The notes under the pieces: generated by a model | Databases searched by the model: none | Told to the model about the DNA's origin: nothing | Seen by the model: only the letters and a program-made list of their open reading frames with translations | Assembly (NCBI GenBank): GCA_030762175.1 | Contig: CM060831.1 | Coordinates: 79,205,001 to 79,269,000 of the forward strand | Length of the DNA: 64,000 bases | From: Metallyticus violacea | Lineage: Eukaryota > Arthropoda > Insecta > Mantodea > Metallyticidae | Reading direction: 5' to 3' | Shown: positions 1 through 11,339 of the stretch, in pieces | Layout: each line of letters begins with the position of its first letter | Position numbering within the stretch: the first letter of the stretch is position 1 | Position numbers and translations under genes: made by a program

Positions 1-879
1 TCTTTAAACTTGGGAACAATGAAGACTTAAGTTTTTTCATGGGGTGGACTTTTCCCACAAATTTTAAAACAAGACAAGTGAATTTTAAAATGTTTTGCAG
101 GAAGAACACAATTTTTCTCGATGGGTAGTGGAATGCTCCTTGGTCTCATGCCTTAATAAGACATATCAAAGGGCTGTCAGTAGTTTTTTACATTTGTTCT
201 ATGCAAGACCGTCTTCTCAGTTACTCCTACTAAGTAGCTACCAATCATTCAGGATTACTGATTGTTTTGGGGGAATAATAATAGTAATAATAATTAGTTA
301 ATGTATATATGCAAAGAATACAGCCATTGTTTCACAATTTTCTCTATCTTCTTTAACTTTATTAATGTTGTTTTCATGCAAAGACACCCTTTTCCCCCTA
401 GATTCCTTCAAAACTTTTATTTTGCGCTGCACACAGTATATCTGTTAGCAATTTAACTACCTATTAAAAATGAATTTACATTTTATACTGCTGGATTTCT
501 GAAAACAACTGGCAAATTGACATATAGTCATAGTTCATTGGTGCTGGTTTTAAATTTTCTCTATCATTATTAGTTTTTGTTCATTTTAATTTGTTGATTT
601 TATGCTGTGATATATAAGGAATGGGAAATGGATATTTTCTGCAACTCTCGCCTTTCTGTTTATGACTCAGAAAGTCCCTAAACACCGAAAGCAATTTATT
701 TGGTAAAAGTTGTTTTATTTTTGTGCTTACACTGAAATCATTTTCTTCAAAATATAAACTGCAGACCTTAAGAATAGCTACATATTTGCGACCAGTCTCA
801 TCCTGCTCAAAATGGTAATCCTTTACTTTTCTTTTAGAAATGGTTTTAGAGGGAAAAAGTGAAAAGTAACATCTTGTAC
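1..879. other. Intron sequence, nothing recognised
   Basis: AT-rich sequence with short spurious ORFs. An acceptor-like TTTTGCAG at 93-100 on the plus strand opens a 68-codon frame with no recognisable domain. I see no host exon here. Confidence 0.5.
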
Positions 880-1005
880 CTTGATATTATTGTATGATTT
901 AGTTGAACTACACACTCTTAATGCTTCCCTTACTTGTCATAATGTATTGAACCGATTTCGAGAACATTTGGTTCTCGTCAGCTAAAATTCAACTGAGTTG
1001 AATAA
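880..1005 (-). mobile_element. Penelope-like element terminal fragment
   Basis: This segment matches the end of the PLE copy at 24224-24330 almost base for base: TTGTATGATTTAGTTGAACT, then a CTCTTAATGCTTCCCTTACT stretch and ATTGAACCGATTTCGAGAAC. The antisense hammerhead core is decayed: the GAAA box is present as TTTC, but the CTGAAGA box is lost. Only the terminus is present and there is no coding part. The 5' truncation or decay boundary near 1005 is approximate. Confidence 0.75.
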
Positions 1006-1776
1006 GATTATGAAATGGAGAAGAGGACTGATTTTATCACAGTGCATTATGTGTATTAAAACTGACATTTCACTGATTGGTTTACACCTTAATTAAAGCA
1101 ATATTTAGTACAGTAACCTACATTTACAAAGAATAGTAGTGAGGTTGATCTACCCTTCCATTCATCAACAGCATCTGCTCTTATACTGCAAATTGTTGTG
1201 CCATTTTCTGAAGCATTAAAGCCTACCAATAAAACCTTCTACATTCAGTTATTTTGCTTTCTGACATTTCTTCTTGTAGCACTGGACTGCTTCTTCACAT
1301 GTGTACACTTAAACCGTTCTTAAATAAATTAATTCACTTCTCCATACTTGAACTTCTTCCTTTTCATCCCACGATGCTTCTTTCCCATGCTTTTAAATTC
1401 TTTCCTTAATTTTATGAATTTTGTTTACTTGTGTTCTAACTCATTTCAAAATGTTTGCAAGTATGCTTACAGAAATTCCTTTTCACTTTCAAGAATCACT
1501 TTTCTCTTCTACTTCAAATTAAAATCCTCCTGGACATATGGCTATTACACCATACAGATTCACTGACTGTGCATAACATAAACTGACAATATGTATGGTA
1601 ACAGTTCAAACAAAGGAAGGAGTTTGCATACTCACAGATAGTTGTTCAAGCATGCATTGTATTTACTGTCACAAGTAGATCACAACTTTGTTTACTACTC
1701 ACAAATCAGATATGATGAAAAGACAGAAAAGGCAAACAAATACATTTTTGGAAGGTAATAAATGAAAAGGGCCATC
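1006..1776. other. Intron sequence, nothing recognised
   Basis: AT-rich sequence with no coding motif or clear repeat. Confidence 0.5.
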
Positions 1777-2083
1777 TCAGTGAATGAACTGATTTGTTCT
1801 TGGCCAGTCTCAGACAGGTAAAAATCTGTTTAATGGACCTGCACTGGCAAAGTGGCTGTTTGGGCAGATTTCACTGTATAAATTTGCAAAATAATGCAAT
1901 AATAATTATAATAATAAATATAATTTAGCTCAGTGAATGAACTCAGCTGCTCTTGGGCAGTCTCAGACAGGTAAAAATCTGTTTAATGGACCTTACCTGC
2001 AAAGTGGCTGTTTGGGCAGATTTCACTGTATAAATTTGCAAAATAATAATGCAATAATAATTATAATAATAAATAATACATAA
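1777..2083. repeat. Tandem duplication, two copies of about 153 bp
   Basis: The unit begins TCAGTGAATGAACT and contains CAGTCTCAGACAGGTAAAAA, GGCTGTTTGGGCAGATTTCA and an ATAATAATTATAATAATAAA tail. It occurs at 1777-1929 and again at 1930-2083 with only a few differences. The A/T-rich simple repeat at the end of each unit may have mediated slippage or unequal exchange. Confidence 0.9.
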
Positions 2084-2288
2084 AATTTTGTTTTGCCTTT
2101 TACTACCTTTTTAGCTATTTAAACTGTTTTTTTGCCTGCCTAATTTATAATTTGAAATCCATATCTTTAATTATGAGCCAACTAGAGAGGCACTTTCTTG
2201 AAGATATATATTTTAATGGAATAAAGAAATAAATATCTGCACTGCCACTTTCATGTAACACCATATAACACCATGCTATATATTGTGG

Positions 2289-2568
2289 GTTTATTTATAG
2301 ATGCTCTTTTACATCGGTCATCAGCGTCCATTCTATTCAGGGCATGAAACGGCCGACAAATTTTGCTCAAAGGTCTCTTCTTTCAGGCTTGAGGTTCTTT
2401 ATCTTGCTGTAAATGCATGACACCGGACCCACGGCTTTACTTCCCTTCCGAAGGAAGCCATACTTACGATTTTTACACCCAAAAATATCCATTGATCCTG
2501 GCCTGGTTTGAACCCGTGACCTTGGGTTCAGAAGGCAAGTATGGTTACCACAACACCACCAGGACCAA
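2289..2568 (-). mobile_element. Family-A tRNA-derived SINE
   Basis: A complete copy on the minus strand. The tRNA-like head at the right end has an A box (GTTGTGGTAACCATACTTGC) and a B box (GGTTCAAACCAGG). The body contains TATGGCTTCCTTCGGAAGGG and AACCTCAAGCCTGAAAGA, and the tail ends near GAGCATCTATAAATAAA. It is flanked by a perfect 13-bp target-site duplication, CTATATATTGTGG, at 2276-2288 and 2569-2581. The duplication fixes both ends and shows LINE-mediated retrotransposition. Confidence 0.92.
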
Positions 2569-2639
2569 CTATATATTGTGGTAATTTTCACCAGTTGGAG
2601 AACCGATTGCAATATGAATGACTTCAATATAGGATGACT

Positions 2640-3089
2640 CCATTTGCTAGTAACTTGGAACTCTCCTTTGGGCCACTGATTTCTATTTTACCTCTTCTTT
2701 TATTTGGGTACCTAACAATGTTACTTGTATAATTTTGGATTTATGCAGTGTTTGTCTTTTTTTAGAAACAGCTACTTCATATGAGTTGTATCTTATTCCT
2801 CAGGCAAAACTTATAATTATGTTGTTTCAATTTATATGAAAACAATATTGGTTAATTATTCATTTTGGGTTTTAATTCTGAAATTCCTCTGCCACCTAGT
2901 CAACATTAGACTTAGGCCTCTGGGCTGTTCATCATTGTTTTTATTCAGCTTAGAAGGGCATGTGTCAGATCAACACTTAAGACTTATTTCAATGCAAGTT
3001 AGCCCAAAACATGAACTATTATAAAAACAATGAATAGGCAGATTAGGTAAGAATTATCACTCAGCTATTTAAGAAATTAATGCAAGGGT
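2640..3089. other. Intron sequence, nothing recognised
   Basis: No coding similarity, repeat or RNA gene recognised. Confidence 0.5.
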
Positions 3090-3560
3090 CATCCAAAAAG
3101 TAAGCTTTGAAAAATTATTCACACACTTTGTTTTGAAAGATTTGCACTTTAGAACTTTTGATGCCTTGTCTTTATGATGCAAAGTCCTGTTTACACAACC
3201 CCAATTTTATTTCACTTTTAACTTTCCTAAGCAGTAAGTCCTTTGAGCTGGCAAGCTTTGTTATACAGGAACATAACTTTGCTAGTCAAAAACTGAGGAA
3301 ACATTTGCATTCAGTTGCATCAAGATATCACAGATCTCTTGGCATTCATCCTGATTCTTTGAGGAGTTCACCATAACTTTCCCTCTCCAATAGTTCCATA
3401 ATACCTCTGCTGTAACCTTTCATGCAGAATGCAGGGCTTGGCTTTTGGAAGCACTTTCCCTGGTCTTTATTCAAACCATATTTTGCTGTCTTTTGAATTA
3501 CTCAGCACCCAGCTTTTATTGTCAGTAACAGTGACTTCAATAAGTGTATATCCCTCTTTT
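3090..3560 (-). pseudogene. Possible mariner transposase fragment, very decayed
   Basis: The segment opens with AGGGTCATCCAAAAAGTAAG, which looks like a mariner-type terminal repeat. On the minus strand the frames contain pieces such as VTVTDNKSWVLSN and PKAKPCILHERLQQ that could derive from the D(E)SWV... region of a mariner transposase. Several stops and frame breaks are present. I consider this only a weak assignment. Confidence 0.35.
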
Positions 3561-3705
3561 TGGTGCATTACCATAAAAATTTAGAATGAATTTATTCGCT
3601 TTTGCTTATAAGTATCAGTGAACAAACATTGGTACTCAACCTACACACTGATTGATCTAATTATGTGTTTCTGATGGACGAATATATAATTTAAATCCCA
3701 GGAGA

Positions 3706-3773
3706 AACCGCCTGTGGTGCCTCAGTAAAAACAGGCATTTAAAACCATAATAAAAAAAAAAAAAAAAAAAAAA
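3706..3773 (+). mobile_element. Family-B SINE, 3' end only
   Basis: ACCGCCTGTGGTGCCTCAGT, an AAAACAGGCATT segment and a 22-nt poly-A run (3752-3773) match the 3' end of the complete family-B copy at 14602-14904. The rest of the element is absent. Confidence 0.8.
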
Positions 3774-4388
3774 CCAAGAGGCAAAATCTTATTTCACCAG
3801 CTGTATACAACAATCTTATTTACTACTGCAAGAATGGCATTGCTGGAAGTGAGTATTTTGCTGCTTGCTTAATCATGCACATTTTCATAACTTTCCATGA
3901 ACCATGTATGCTACATAGCATCATTGGAATGTTCATACAGTCTTCCTCATTGGGTTAATTCAAGACATTTTCACATTTTGCTATCAAAACATATAAAATT
4001 ATGACTGTACACAATTCACTGCCAGACATGCTTTCTAATGTCAGCTTTATAGTGTTTAGTTGATTACTGTTAAGGTAATGTGTACAAACATATGAAACTG
4101 CAAGAATGCTGGCAAACCCTCCACAACAAATTATGCCATTCCAGTGATTTAATTATTGCAGATTAAAAATTAGGGAGACCTGCTTTTTGATGATCCTTGT
4201 AGCTGTCAAAAAATTACAGCCTGGTTGGCATGATAAAACCAATAGCAAAACCTTTTGAAACATATAAGTGAAATAAGTGCATAAAACAGATGTTAGAAAT
4301 ATCAGAGAGAGAAAGCTTCAATTAGAACTTACTTCCAAAGCAAACATGCTGAAATTGAATAATATGAGTGCAGTAAATAAATATTTAC

Positions 4389-4776
4389 CTGTTTATGTCA
4401 CTTTCAAAATGAGGACGATTCTGAAACTGTGGATGTCGCCAGCGATGAACACCAGCAAAACTGGATAGCCCCTGGAATTCAGTTCCTGAAGAACGATAAT
4501 TTCCCGGAGCACTTGGCCCAGGATGCAGCATACGCACATGTCCTGAAGCTAAATGGGTTGGACCAAGAGGTCCAGGTCCTCCAGAAAGCCACGTGTGTGA
4601 TTCCCAACGTCCTGATCCTAAACGTGGTTGTCCCAAATCATTCCATTGTGAAGATGCTGACTGAAGTTTGCCTGGCCCTGACATGGATGATTCTGAAGAG
4701 GATAAGCCAGGATTTCTTAGTTTATGTGGAAATCTTTCGTCTATGTCCCCAAATCTTCCATCGACAGAAGGTGCAC
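4389..4776 (-). CDS. Pcf11: Pcf11-like gene, Gly/Pro/Ser-rich exon, last one in the window
   Basis: A 388-nt exon with acceptor TTTTTATTAG and donor ATAAACAG|GTAAAT. The borrowed G makes Gly, so the junction reads DDSQGAPSVDGRFGDIDERF. It continues with PHKLRNPGLSSSESSMSGPG, a Gly/Pro/His/Trp-rich tract (GRWESHTWLSGGPGPLGPTH) and ends QFQNRPHFESDIN plus two bases. Vertebrate Pcf11 has Gly/Pro/Arg/Phe-rich repeats in the equivalent area. This copy is less regular. The gene must continue to the left of the window, since no further exon is recognisable at 1-4388. A family-B SINE sits about 150 bp upstream of the acceptor. Confidence 0.75.
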
Positions 4777-4922
4777 CTAATAAAAATTTAAAATTAAAAT
4801 TAGAAGTAATAATTGCAATAACAACAGTTATCATACAGAAACAAAGACCCTTTCCATATATACTCAAAATATCAATCTGCAGAGATTTGCTTCTTGTATT
4901 AACTTTTTATATATTCTTTGAT

Positions 4923-5218
4923 TTCCCCCCCCCTAAGGAATGGTGTTTAATGCCTGCTTTTACTACTGAGGCACCACAGGGGTGAACACTGATGATGATA
5001 CATGAGATGAGATGAAATGATATATTGGGAGTGGATTTTTAAGAAAGGAAACATTCCAGGCTTAAGTTTAGGGATACCTCCCCAGCATTTGTCATTTATG
5101 AGGACTGAGCAAAATCTGGAAAAAACCTCAGTCAAGGAGGACAGCCTTGGCAGGATTCCAATCCCAGACCTCCTGTTCACGGGATCCTGCTTTAACGACC
5201 TTGGCCATCCATTGCGGT
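4923..5218 (-). mobile_element. Family-B tRNA-derived SINE
   Basis: A complete minus-strand copy. At the right end is the tRNA-like head, seen reversed as CTCCTGTTCACGGGATCCTG with ATTCCAATCCCAGACC (the B box on the other strand). The left end has the family tail CTACTGAGGCACCACAGGGG and GATGATACATGAGATGAGAT. A perfect 12-bp target-site duplication, ATATTCTTTGAT, flanks it at 4911-4922 and 5219-5230. It lies in the intron about 150 bp before the Pcf11-like exon at 4389-4776. Confidence 0.88.
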
Positions 5219-5230
5219 ATATTCTTTGAT

Positions 5231-6439
5231 GTAATGCTTTTGCTATATTTTGAGAGAAAAAAATATGAATATTCATACTATAAATTAGCCATATTAACAG
5301 GAACCAGAATTTAAATGTTTTAACATAATTCAATTTTAAAAATAAATTTAAAACTATTTTTGCAAACAGCTAATTAAGAATCTATAGATGGGTGCACGCA
5401 TCATTCTTTAGTATTAACAATTCTAAAGAATAAAAGGCTGCTTCACCAAAACAGCTTCATAACCTTTTAGCATCCCATTTTTGCACTCTTATTGTTTTCT
5501 GAAGATCGCAGACAAACAAATGAGGATGAGGACAAGGAGAGGCGAGCAAAATAAAAAATATAAGATAATCTGGCATTCTTAGATAACATTTTTATGTACC
5601 ATCAACTGCCAAGCTTCAGCTTCTTACGAGTCATATATGCTTCAGTTGGCTAGTGCTGTGATTCCCTCTGCACAATCAGAATTTAACCATACCTTGACCA
5701 ACTGGAATAATTTCCTATTGGCCAGCTTTTCATAAAGTTTGCAATTTATCATTGTTATAAAGAGGCTTCTTTCCTCTCTACACTGCACTTCCACATGATG
5801 ACCCCAGAGCTGCAAATGGCCAAAAGCTTTGTTTTCATTGCATTGATACGGCTGATCACCCAAGGAGCCATAATCAACATGTTTGCCACGAAAGCATATA
5901 TTTATTATATATAATGCAAGATGAATTTTTTAAGGTTTAATTACAAACAATTTGAACATGTTTATGCTCATTTTAAAAATAAAAAAAATTAAATTGATTT
6001 AAAATTTGAAACTTTACAATAAAAAATGATTTTTAACTCCTCTATGTGAAACCATTATGAGTGTTCCAAATATTTCCACTCAGAAGAGTTTATTAATGTG
6101 TATTTCCCTGTGTTTGATTCCACATTGAATTAACTTGAAATTTAACCCATGTGTCTGAATGGAGAAAAGTCTTACTGAAGCATCATTTAAAACTTCACTG
6201 CATGCAAAGAAACTATCAGAAGGACAGGATATATACTTAAATTGTTTTTTAATAAACTGATTAATCAAAGGAGCTTTGCAAAAGCCTATTGACTAAGTAT
6301 ACCTCCTAAATTACAATTTTACTACTCATATAATTAAAGAGCTCCCTTGATTATGTTGCAAGCACCACATTTTATGAAATTTAGATTGTAGTACACACAG
6401 CAGACATTCATGCAGAAACCTCTTTAGGAAATTTGAAAT
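5231..6439. other. Intron sequence, nothing recognised
   Basis: AT-rich sequence with no domain, repeat or RNA gene that I can support. Confidence 0.5.
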
Positions 6440-6990
6440 TTTAACTCTTCCTTGTGAATATATTTTATCCCTCATGAACTTTTATATAAGAAATAAACAT
6501 AAATTTGTTCAAAATCAAAATATACATGACAAGAATACTAGACAAAAAGCAAATCTACATTGCCCAATTTCAGCACTTTCATGCCATCAAAAAGGCGTTT
6601 ATTATGAGTGCATTTTAGTATATAATGCTCTTCCCTCTAGCCTAAAAGCCTTAATAAACAATGACAATTCCTTTAAATCTGCTCTTAGAAAATACCTATG
6701 TTAAAAGGCCTATTATTCTGTAAAGGAATATATGAGTGTATATTTCAATGTATATGTAAATATGTATATAATAAAATTTGTATGATTACGTGACTTGTCT
6801 GTTTTTGCTATTGGTTGAGTTGTTCTAAGTGTTCTTTTTTATTTTTATTGTAATTATTTATGCAGATGCTGACAAATTTTTGTAAATACAGATTGAAAGC
6901 TACTGTGGTAATTGTATATGACAAGTTCAATGTTCGTAGGCCTCTGTGGCTGCTCCACAAACTCAATGAATGCTCCGAGAACTAACTAAC
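6440..6990 (+). pseudogene. 3' fragment of a jockey/CR1-like LINE
   Basis: The open frame at 6474-6704 reads YIRNKHKFVQNQNIHDKNTR, then LHCPISALSCHQKGVYYECI and NALPSSLKALINNDNSFKSA. This is the usual C-terminal tail after the reverse transcriptase in many insect LINEs ('HNYNTR...GVYYSG...FNSLP...FK.ALK.YL'). The following roughly 280 bp behave as a 3' UTR and end in a short repeat tail, CTAACTAACTAA, near 6982. Only the 3' end is present, as expected for a 5'-truncated insertion. Endonuclease and RT domains are absent. Confidence 0.75.
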
Positions 6991-7260
6991 TAAGTGTGTA
7001 TACATATACCAATACAGTGTTGACAATATCTGAACTGAAGTCCATAATTTTGTTTGTCAAAGTTGGTATCCATAGAACAATGTTAATATACGAGGTCTGT
7101 TAGAAAAGTATCCGACCTTATTTTTTATTTCGAAAACGTGATGGATTTGAATCAAGTGCGCTTGCATGAGCCGACCTTGAACCTTTGTGCGCATGCATGA
7201 ATTTTTCCCCGCCTGTGACGTAGTGTGCAGTGCTCTCGTCAGTTTTTCAGTGCAAGTAAA

Positions 7261-7995
7261 ATGACGGAAAGACTGGAGCAGCGCTACTGCAAAAAAATTT
7301 TCCAGAAACTGGGCAACAACCATATGGAAACCATTCGGAAGATTCAGACGGCTTTCAGTGACGATTCTATGGGTATCACACAGATTAAGGAGTGGTACAA
7401 CCGGTTTAAAGACGGGCGTACATAGGTGGAAAGCGAGCCACGCTTTGGTCGGCCATCAACATGCCGAAATGACCATGTCATTGCCAAAGTGAACGCTGTG
7501 GTGATGCCGGACCGTCGTGTGACTATCCGAGAAATTGCGGAAGAGGTGGATATCAGCACTTTTTTCGTCGCATTCCATTGTGACCGAAGATTTGGCCATG
7601 AAGAGAGTGGCGGGGAAATTCGTGCCGAAGCTGCTGACGGCGGAGCAAAAGCAAGTCGTGTTGAAGTCTCACAGGACATACTGGACTTCATAAACAGTGA
7701 AATGACTCCCTGCGACTTCTGGCTGTTCCCCAAAGTCAAGAGACCATTGAAAGGAACGCGATTTCAGACAAGAGACATAAACAGTGAAATGACTCCCTGC
7801 GACTTCTGGCTGTTCCCCAAAGTCAAGAGACCATTGAAAGGAACGCGATTTCAGACAAGAGAGGACATTATGGCTGCAACGACGGCCGAGCTAAAGTCGA
7901 TTCCGAAAGAGGCTTTTTCAGAAAGCTTCCAACAATGGCGGCATCGCTGGGAGAAGTGTGTGCAGTCCCAAGGAGACTACTTTGAGGGTGATTAG
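7261..7995 (+). pseudogene. Mariner transposase pseudogene lacking most of the catalytic core
   Basis: The N-terminal DNA-binding part is clear: MTERLEQRYCKKIFQKLGNN, MGITQIKEWYNRFKDGRT and, after a TAG, VESEPRFGRPSTCRNDHVIA and REIAEEVDIS. A frameshift follows near 7570, where ISTFFVAFHCDRRFG replaces the expected helix-turn-helix. The text then jumps from VEVSQDILDFIN to SEMTPCDFWLFPKVKRPLKG, so the stretch holding the first two catalytic aspartates is deleted. The last part, with CDFWLFPK (the conserved region around the third Asp) and WRHRWEKCVQSQGDYFEGD, is intact and is partly duplicated (see the 87-bp repeat). A mariner transposase normally has about 345 residues and a DD34D triad. This copy cannot be active. 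Confidence 0.92.
7690..7863 (+). repeat. Two identical 87-bp tandem copies inside the mariner gene
   Basis: The 87-bp unit starting ATAAACAGTGAAATGACTCC occurs at 7690-7776 and again at 7777-7863 with no difference that I see. It preserves the frame, so the peptide INSEMTPCDFWLFPKVKRPL (29 residues in all, ending RFQTRD/E) is repeated twice. Perfect identity suggests a recent event or an assembly or sequencing artefact. Confidence 0.93.
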
Positions 7996-8089
7996 GTTTC
8001 CAACGCTCCAGGTATGGCAGTTTTTTTTTTTATTTTTATTTTTACTGGCTAAAGGTCAGATACTTTTTTAACAGACTTTGTGTTTAAAA

Positions 8090-9559
8090 GAAAGCCTAAG
8101 AAGTATTAATGCTAATATATGGCTGACAGTACAACAGCATCTATGTCAAATTATAAAGAGGTAAATATTACAGAGTGGAAGAATAATATGCCAGAAAATC
8201 ATACACAAATAGTTCAAGATGAAAAATGAAAACCTAATCCAGTGAGGAAAAAATTTTTAGAAATTCAACAACTGATCACTAAAAGTCAGTCTCATATCAA
8301 TCAATCCCTTAACAAAAAATGAAGTTCATGTTTTGATAATGGATTATATTCCAGATCCAAGAGCTTAAACCTTTTACTTAGACATGCCTGCAAACTAATG
8401 AATACTGATATATTTTAACTAACATTATTTTTATTTGCTTTGATGTACCTACTTAAATTGAAGTACCAAAAAAGATTAATTTTGTCTACAGTTTTATAAG
8501 AAAGATATTATTTATTTCAATAGTTCATATATTGTGACATTGGATTAATGCTTTTGTATATTAACATAATGCATGTTCCTAGAGTGCTTCATGAAGTACT
8601 TTTATTGCATCCCATTGGAATGACATGGCTGTGCACATGAATATGGAATAATATTCCAGTAAACTAATGCTGAATTATGTTTATTTCAGGGAGATTAGAA
8701 TATATATACATAAATATATATGTTTTAAAGTCCATTACTGTTACGACGACCAAGAACTTTCATTTTAAGTCTATATACATATTTGATCTTGTCATTGTTT
8801 TTTCTGATTTCCTAAAAATGTTGTAATTGGTGCTTACATTATTCAAGGGAGCACTACAATAATTTCTGTATTCACAATATTGATTGTTTGGATTCACTGT
8901 TTTATTTAGCTCTATTAATTTCACAAAAAAGAAGCTGGATATATTAAAAAACTTTTATGCAACTTTTTAGATAGCTCTATAATATCATGCTAAATTTTAT
9001 GAAAATTAATTAAATTTCCTATTATGATTACCAGATCTATATGGTTCCTGTATTTGCACAAATCTAAAAGTTTGATTATATCTTTTAAACAATATGCAAT
9101 TGTACTTAAAAGCAATGAACACAATCCAAGGATTTATACTGCTGCTGGTTTCTGAATCCATTAAAAACATATCTGATCTTAATTCCCGTGTTTAGAATAT
9201 TTGGTACAAAGCAATGCAACTTGTTTTTTAATTTCTTCAGACATTCTGTATTTTGTCCGAAAAATTTGATACTACTAATAATAAAATTACTTTTAGATAT
9301 AACTGCATAATTGAATTAGATGCAAGCAATGTCAATTAATCCTTAATCGCCTTAAACAAAGTATGTATTTTGAAACACTTAATATTATATATTCTAATTA
9401 CCATTATCACAATTGGGGGATTGGCCTGAATAAGGATGTATAACAAAAAAACAATGTTTTCTAATACATGTGATTTTAATTTTAGGAAACTTGCTATGCT
9501 GATCAAATTCAAGTTATGCCAATATTCAAGAGCACATCATTATTTGAATTCATTCTAGA
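8090..9559. other. Intron sequence, nothing recognised
   Basis: Very AT-rich. It holds a short alternating TA stretch near 8700 and no coding or repeat signal I can name. Confidence 0.5.
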
Positions 9560-10215
9560 ATAAATGTAATACGAGAAACTATTAGGAAATAACATCACAG
9601 TTGTATTACCATTCACAAGAAATTTATTTATCATCCTTGGGCCACCAAAAATTTCCAGAAAATACAATGAGAGTTTTGTCCCCATTGAACAAATTCAGCC
9701 TAAATAATCTGCTCAACTCCAGTAATAATGATAGAATACCAGATGAGAAGAAGCCAGGAATATACAAAATCAACTGTTTGGAATACAACAAAATATATAT
9801 TGGCAAAACAAAAAGAAGCATTGGAATTAGTCTTAAGGAACACTGGAGAAACATCAGGTACAATCAGATAGATAAATCAGCAGTTGCACATCACTTTTGG
9901 AGAGATATACATGATAGAGAAATAGAAGTCAAATTATTGAAATTCGTAGATAGACAATTGGAGCTGGCAATATGGGAAAGTTTTTTTTATAAAAAAATGT
10001 GAAGATAAGGTTATGAACTTCGAGTTCCCAACACAACATAAATTAATCCTCAAGTTCATAAAATATCCATGAGAGTTATAACAAGTCCATTCAACCAACT
10101 ATGAATCCAGCAGTTCAAAGAGCTGATGACGCAGGCCAAGGCCTTTGAAAATGTTCTGTATAATTCAATGGTAAATGGAGCATAAGAGTATTAAATGACT
10201 CACTATCTAATTATT
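9560..10215 (+). mobile_element. Penelope-like element, 5'-truncated copy with GIY-YIG endonuclease and terminal ribozyme
   Basis: The frame at 9601-10002 continues from the end of the reverse transcriptase (SSLGHQKFPENTMRVLSPLN) into the endonuclease without a shift. The endonuclease has GIYKINCLEYNKIYIGKTKR, then SLKEHWRNIRYN and KSAVAHHFWRDIHDREIEVK. GIY...YIG and the GKTKR/Arg-containing segment are hallmarks of the GIY-YIG endonuclease that PLEs use to cut target DNA. The linker that usually holds a CCHH-like zinc finger keeps one Cys. A frame break near 9990 ends the ORF. After the coding part come a hammerhead-like motif and the terminal sequence GGAGCATAAGAGTATTAAAT, which is also present in the hairpin at 36534-36666. 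The RT domain is missing. Confidence 0.85.
10120..10160 (+). ncRNA. Hammerhead ribozyme motif in PLE end
   Basis: The order of elements is that of a type I hammerhead: CTGATGA (10123-10129), a stem II built from AGGC and GCCT around a CAAG loop, GAAA (10147-10150), and a short near-palindromic stem III AATGTT followed by C. Stem I is weak in this copy. See the better copies at 24290-24330 and 40231-40272. Confidence 0.6.
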
Positions 10216-10250
10216 TCATTCCTTTTATTTTCTTATTTTCTTTGTTATTG

Positions 10251-10490
10251 TGCAGACACACAAGATCAGCGGTTCAATTCCAGCCAGGATCGATGGATTT
10301 TTTTGGGGTGCAAAAATCCCAAGTATGGCTTCCTTCAGAAGGGAAGTAAAGCTGTGGGTCCTGCATCCTACATTTACGGCACAAAAAAGAACCTCAAGCC
10401 TGAATAAAGAAGCCTCTGAGCAAAATTTGTCGGCCGTTTCACGCCCTAAATTGGATGTTAAAGAGCATCCATAAATATATAGATAAAAAA
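10251..10490 (+). mobile_element. Family-A SINE, 5' part of the tRNA head missing
   Basis: It begins within the tRNA-like head (CACACAAGATCAGCGGTTCA, B box GGTTCAATTCC) and continues with TATGGCTTCCTTCAGAAGGG, AACCTCAAGCCTGAATAAAG and GAGCATCCATAAATA, ending in a short poly-A run. It directly follows the end of the PLE copy. Confidence 0.88.
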
Positions 10491-10713
10491 AAAAAATTGC
10501 TGTAGGTGTGACCCCTTACAGGAAAAATGAGCAACATCTCCACTTTATAAACTTATGAAAACCAAGAACAGAAGGTTAGAAATTTAAGAGAGAAAACATT
10601 ACTATTCCCTTAAATTGGCATATTTTCATGAGCTCTAGAAGTGTGTAATGTAGAAATGAGATTATGGAGTCAGGATATTTCCTTCTTTATGTCTCTAAAA
10701 AAACTATACATAT

Positions 10714-10790
10714 GAGGCTTTCACATTAAAACTGTCCCTTAAGAAGTGTTGCTTGCAGCCGATGGGATTTACTGCAAGTGTGAAAGCCCT
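10714..10790. mobile_element. Small MITE-like hairpin
   Basis: About 77 bp with inverted ends GAGGCTTTCACA and, reversed, AGGGCTTTCACA. The inner sequence AAAACTGTCC...GCAGCC is shared with the element at 15781-15900, so the two belong to one family. No coding capacity. Confidence 0.6.
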
Positions 10791-10799
10791 GTATACCTA

Positions 10800-11330
10800 G
10801 AACAATTAGTAATTTTCTATTGTCTCTAATTTATTTTCTCATTTTTTAGACTTTGATAAGTTACAATGTTTTTCTTATGTAGTAAGAACTCTACTTTAAA
10901 AATGTAACAACGCTTTCACCATCATTCACATTTGTATAGTAGTCACAAACATCTGTGCATGCAGGATGAATGGAAAAGTCATAGATTTGTCAGAACTTAT
11001 GATAACTGTTGCAAGTTATATTTAGAACTTCTCTCTTCTTCTGTTCATAAAACACATTAAACATTGTGTACAGTGAATTTATTGCCAAATTAGGAGTATC
11101 AAAATATTTTTAGCTCGACAATAATATGAGACTCTCTAAGGCAAGCTTCCATATATTATTACTTATTTTAAGGGGGACGATTTGAGTGTGTGCCCTTTTT
11201 CCCATCAGACAGAAAGCCTAAGAACTCCATTTTGAACTTTTCTGTAATTTGTAGCACTTAAATTTGTAGACTTCTCTTTCCAAAAAGAAATAAAAAAAAA
11301 GGAATCTTGTTAAAATTTAGCACCAGTAAT
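10800..11330. other. Intron sequence, nothing recognised
   Basis: No domain, RNA gene or repeat identified. Confidence 0.5.
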
Positions 11331-11339
11331 CTCTTCCGA

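Larger units (their letters stand above)
7091..8080 (+). mobile_element. Mariner element, internally deleted and rearranged
   Basis: Terminal inverted repeats match over about 28 bp: left CGAGGTCTGTTAGAAAAGTA, right (reversed) CAAAGTCTGTTAAAAAAGTA. The left end follows a TA, as expected for mariner. The right-hand TA has become TG. At about 990 bp it is shorter than the 1.2-1.3 kb of an intact mariner, because the middle of the transposase gene is missing. Confidence 0.93.

Noticed and set aside
95..301. A plus-strand exon after TTTTGCAG at the window start
   Set aside because: The frame has no recognisable domain, no donor fits and the strand is opposite to the gene; too weak.
4429..4985. 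Plus-strand ORFs of 120 and 105 codons over the exon at 4389-4776
   Set aside because: They are shadows of the minus-strand exon, whose splice sites, phase and composition fit the other four exons.
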